Assembly (NCBI GenBank): GCA_041581135.1
Contig: JBFGCM010000062.1
Span: 1-23,053 of the forward strand
Reading direction: 5' to 3'
Source: JBFGCM01 sp041581135
GTDB lineage: Bacteria > Actinomycetota > Acidimicrobiia > Spongiisociales > UBA5794
DNA length: 23,053 nucleotides
Each line of letters begins with the position of its first letter. Position 1 is the stretch's first letter. Position numbers and translations under genes: made by a program. The notes below the pieces were generated by a model that saw only the letters and a list, made by a program, of their open reading frames with translations, did no database searches and was not told the origin of the DNA. This document shows positions 21,964 through 23,053 of the stretch, piece by piece.

Positions 21964-23053
21964 ATGATCATCGACGGATTCACCCACCAGCTCCCGGACA
22001 ACGATCCCGAAGAGACCGCGGAGTGGTTGGCGTCACTCGATGACGTGGTGCACCTCGGCGGCAAGGCACGCGCCCACTTCCTCATGGCCAAGCTCATCCA
22101 ACGGGCCCGCGAGCAGAACGTCGGGGTACCGGCGTCGGTATCGACTCCCTACATCAACACCATCCCAGCCGAGGAGGAGGCGTGGTTCCCCGGCGACGAG
22201 TACCTGGAGCGCCGGATCCGGCGCTTCATTCGTTGGAACGCAGCCGTCATGGTCATCAAGGCCAACCATGCTGCAGACGGCATCGGTGGCCACCTCTCCA
22301 CGTTTGCTTCGTCCGCCGACCTCTACGAGGTCGGCTTCAACCACTTCTTCCGAGGCAAGGCCGACGGCACCCCGGGCGACCACGTATACATCCAGGGTCA
22401 CGCCTCGCCGGGCATCTACGCCCGCGCCTTCCTGGAGGGACGCCTCGAGGAGCAGGATCTCGATCGCTTCCGGCGCGAGATCGGCGGGGGTCTCTCCAGC
22501 TACCCGCATCCGTGGCTGATGCCGGACTTCTGGGAGTACCCCACGGTGTCCATGGGTCTGGGACCGATCAACTCCATCTACCACGCCCGATTCAACAAGT
22601 ACCTCCACAACCGACGCCTCGACGACACCTCCGAATCGCGCGTCTGGTGCTTCGTCGGCGACGGTGAGACCGACGAGCCCGAGACCCTCGGGTCGATCGG
22701 GCTCGCAGGGCGCGAGCGACTCGACAACCTGACATGGGTCATCAACTGCAACCTGCAGCGGCTCGACGGTCCGGTGCGAGGCAACGGCAAGATCATCCAG
22801 GAGCTCGAGGCGATCTTCCGCGGCGCGGGGTGGAACGTCATCAAAGTGATCTGGGGCTCCAACTGGGACCCGATCCTGGCCAACGACGTGGATGGGCTCC
22901 TGGTCAACAAGATGAACATCACCGTGGACGGCGAGTACCAGCGCTACAAGGCCGAGAGCGGTGCCTACATCCGCGAGCACTTCTTCGGCCCCGACCCCCG
23001 CCTCCGCTCACTCGTCGCCGACATGACCGACGACGAGATCTGGGCGCTCCGCC
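21964..23053 (+). CDS. aceE: Pyruvate dehydrogenase E1 component, homodimeric type, N-terminal part
   Basis: The first 363 codons of a gene that runs off the window; the full protein is usually about 890-930 residues. The enzyme decarboxylates pyruvate on thiamine diphosphate and hands the acetyl group to the E2 lipoyl domains of the pyruvate dehydrogenase complex. Clear AceE signatures are TPYINTIPAEEEAWFPGD (61-78), NHAADGIGGHLSTFASSADLYEVGFNHFFRG (101-131), the active-site loop YIQGHASPGIYARAFLEGRL (His146) and the ThDP/Mg site VGDGETDEPETLGSIGLAGRERLDNLTWVINCNLQRLDGPVRGN (Asp233, Asn263 region). The reading is uninterrupted to the window end. The gene has its own likely promoter and is 54 bases after the aminotransferase. 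Confidence 0.97.
   Translation, partial: MIIDGFTHQLPDNDPEETAEWLASLDDVVHLGGKARAHFLMAKLIQRAREQNVGVPASVSTPYINTIPAEEEAWFPGDEYLERRIRRFIRWNAAVMVIKANHAADGIGGHLSTFASSADLYEVGFNHFFRGKADGTPGDHVYIQGHASPGIYARAFLEGRLEEQDLDRFRREIGGGLSSYPHPWLMPDFWEYPTVSMGLGPINSIYHARFNKYLHNRRLDDTSESRVWCFVGDGETDEPETLGSIGLAGRERLDNLTWVINCNLQRLDGPVRGNGKIIQELEAIFRGAGWNVIKVIWGSNWDPILANDVDGLLVNKMNITVDGEYQRYKAESGAYIREHFFGPDPRLRSLVADMTDDEIWALR

Noticed and set aside
1..23053. CRISPR array, tRNA, rRNA, insertion sequence or prophage
   Set aside because: No regularly spaced direct repeats, no cloverleaf or rRNA signatures, and no transposase, integrase or phage-like protein in any frame I read.

Overview
The window is GC-rich, densely packed bacterial DNA with short intergenic gaps, several GTG starts and several starts that look leaderless. 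The gene set includes a homodimeric-type pyruvate dehydrogenase E1, a stand-alone LigD-type primase/polymerase, two F420/FMN split-barrel proteins, a cyclase fused to an STAND-type ATPase, and a short HU. Together this suggests an actinobacterium, possibly of the Acidimicrobiia; that placement is inference from gene content and composition only. No rRNA, tRNA, CRISPR array, insertion sequence or phage gene was recognised.

Region 1 (1-3060, + strand): the 3' end of a DUF885 peptidase-like gene, an Ada-type DNA alkylation repair protein, an ArsR-type regulator and a two-segment membrane protein. The ArsR-type gene and the membrane-protein gene have almost the same promoter layout, each with a TTGTGA-N6-TCACAA palindrome, so they probably form one regulon. 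A strong intrinsic terminator closes the region. Region 2 (3072-4641, - strand): a split-barrel flavin/F420 protein and a LigD-type polymerase domain. Region 3 (4988-9180, + strand): HU with its own terminator, then an OmpR-type response regulator, its histidine kinase, a small four-helix membrane protein and a membrane protein with a His/Cys-rich exported domain. A near-identical TCTCA-N6-TCTCA direct repeat lies before the regulator and again after the kinase, which suggests that the pair controls itself and the two membrane proteins.

Region 4 (9152-11694): a TauE/SafE-type permease on the - strand, overlapping tail-to-tail with the previous gene, divergent from a second split-barrel protein and an EamA transporter. 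Region 5 (11713-17947, - strand): a coiled-coil membrane protein with an unusual beta-repeat segment, a large SdrD/Cna-B-like surface protein with signal peptide and C-terminal membrane anchor, and a MacB/LolD-type ABC ATPase with a double-FtsX permease. This looks like a cell-envelope locus. Region 6 (18032-end, + strand): a 907-residue cyclase/ATPase/TPR signalling protein translationally coupled to a class V aminotransferase, then the 5' part of aceE, running off the window.

The least explained parts are the paired promoters around the ArsR-type gene, the membrane proteins under the TCTCA repeats, and the envelope locus of region 5.
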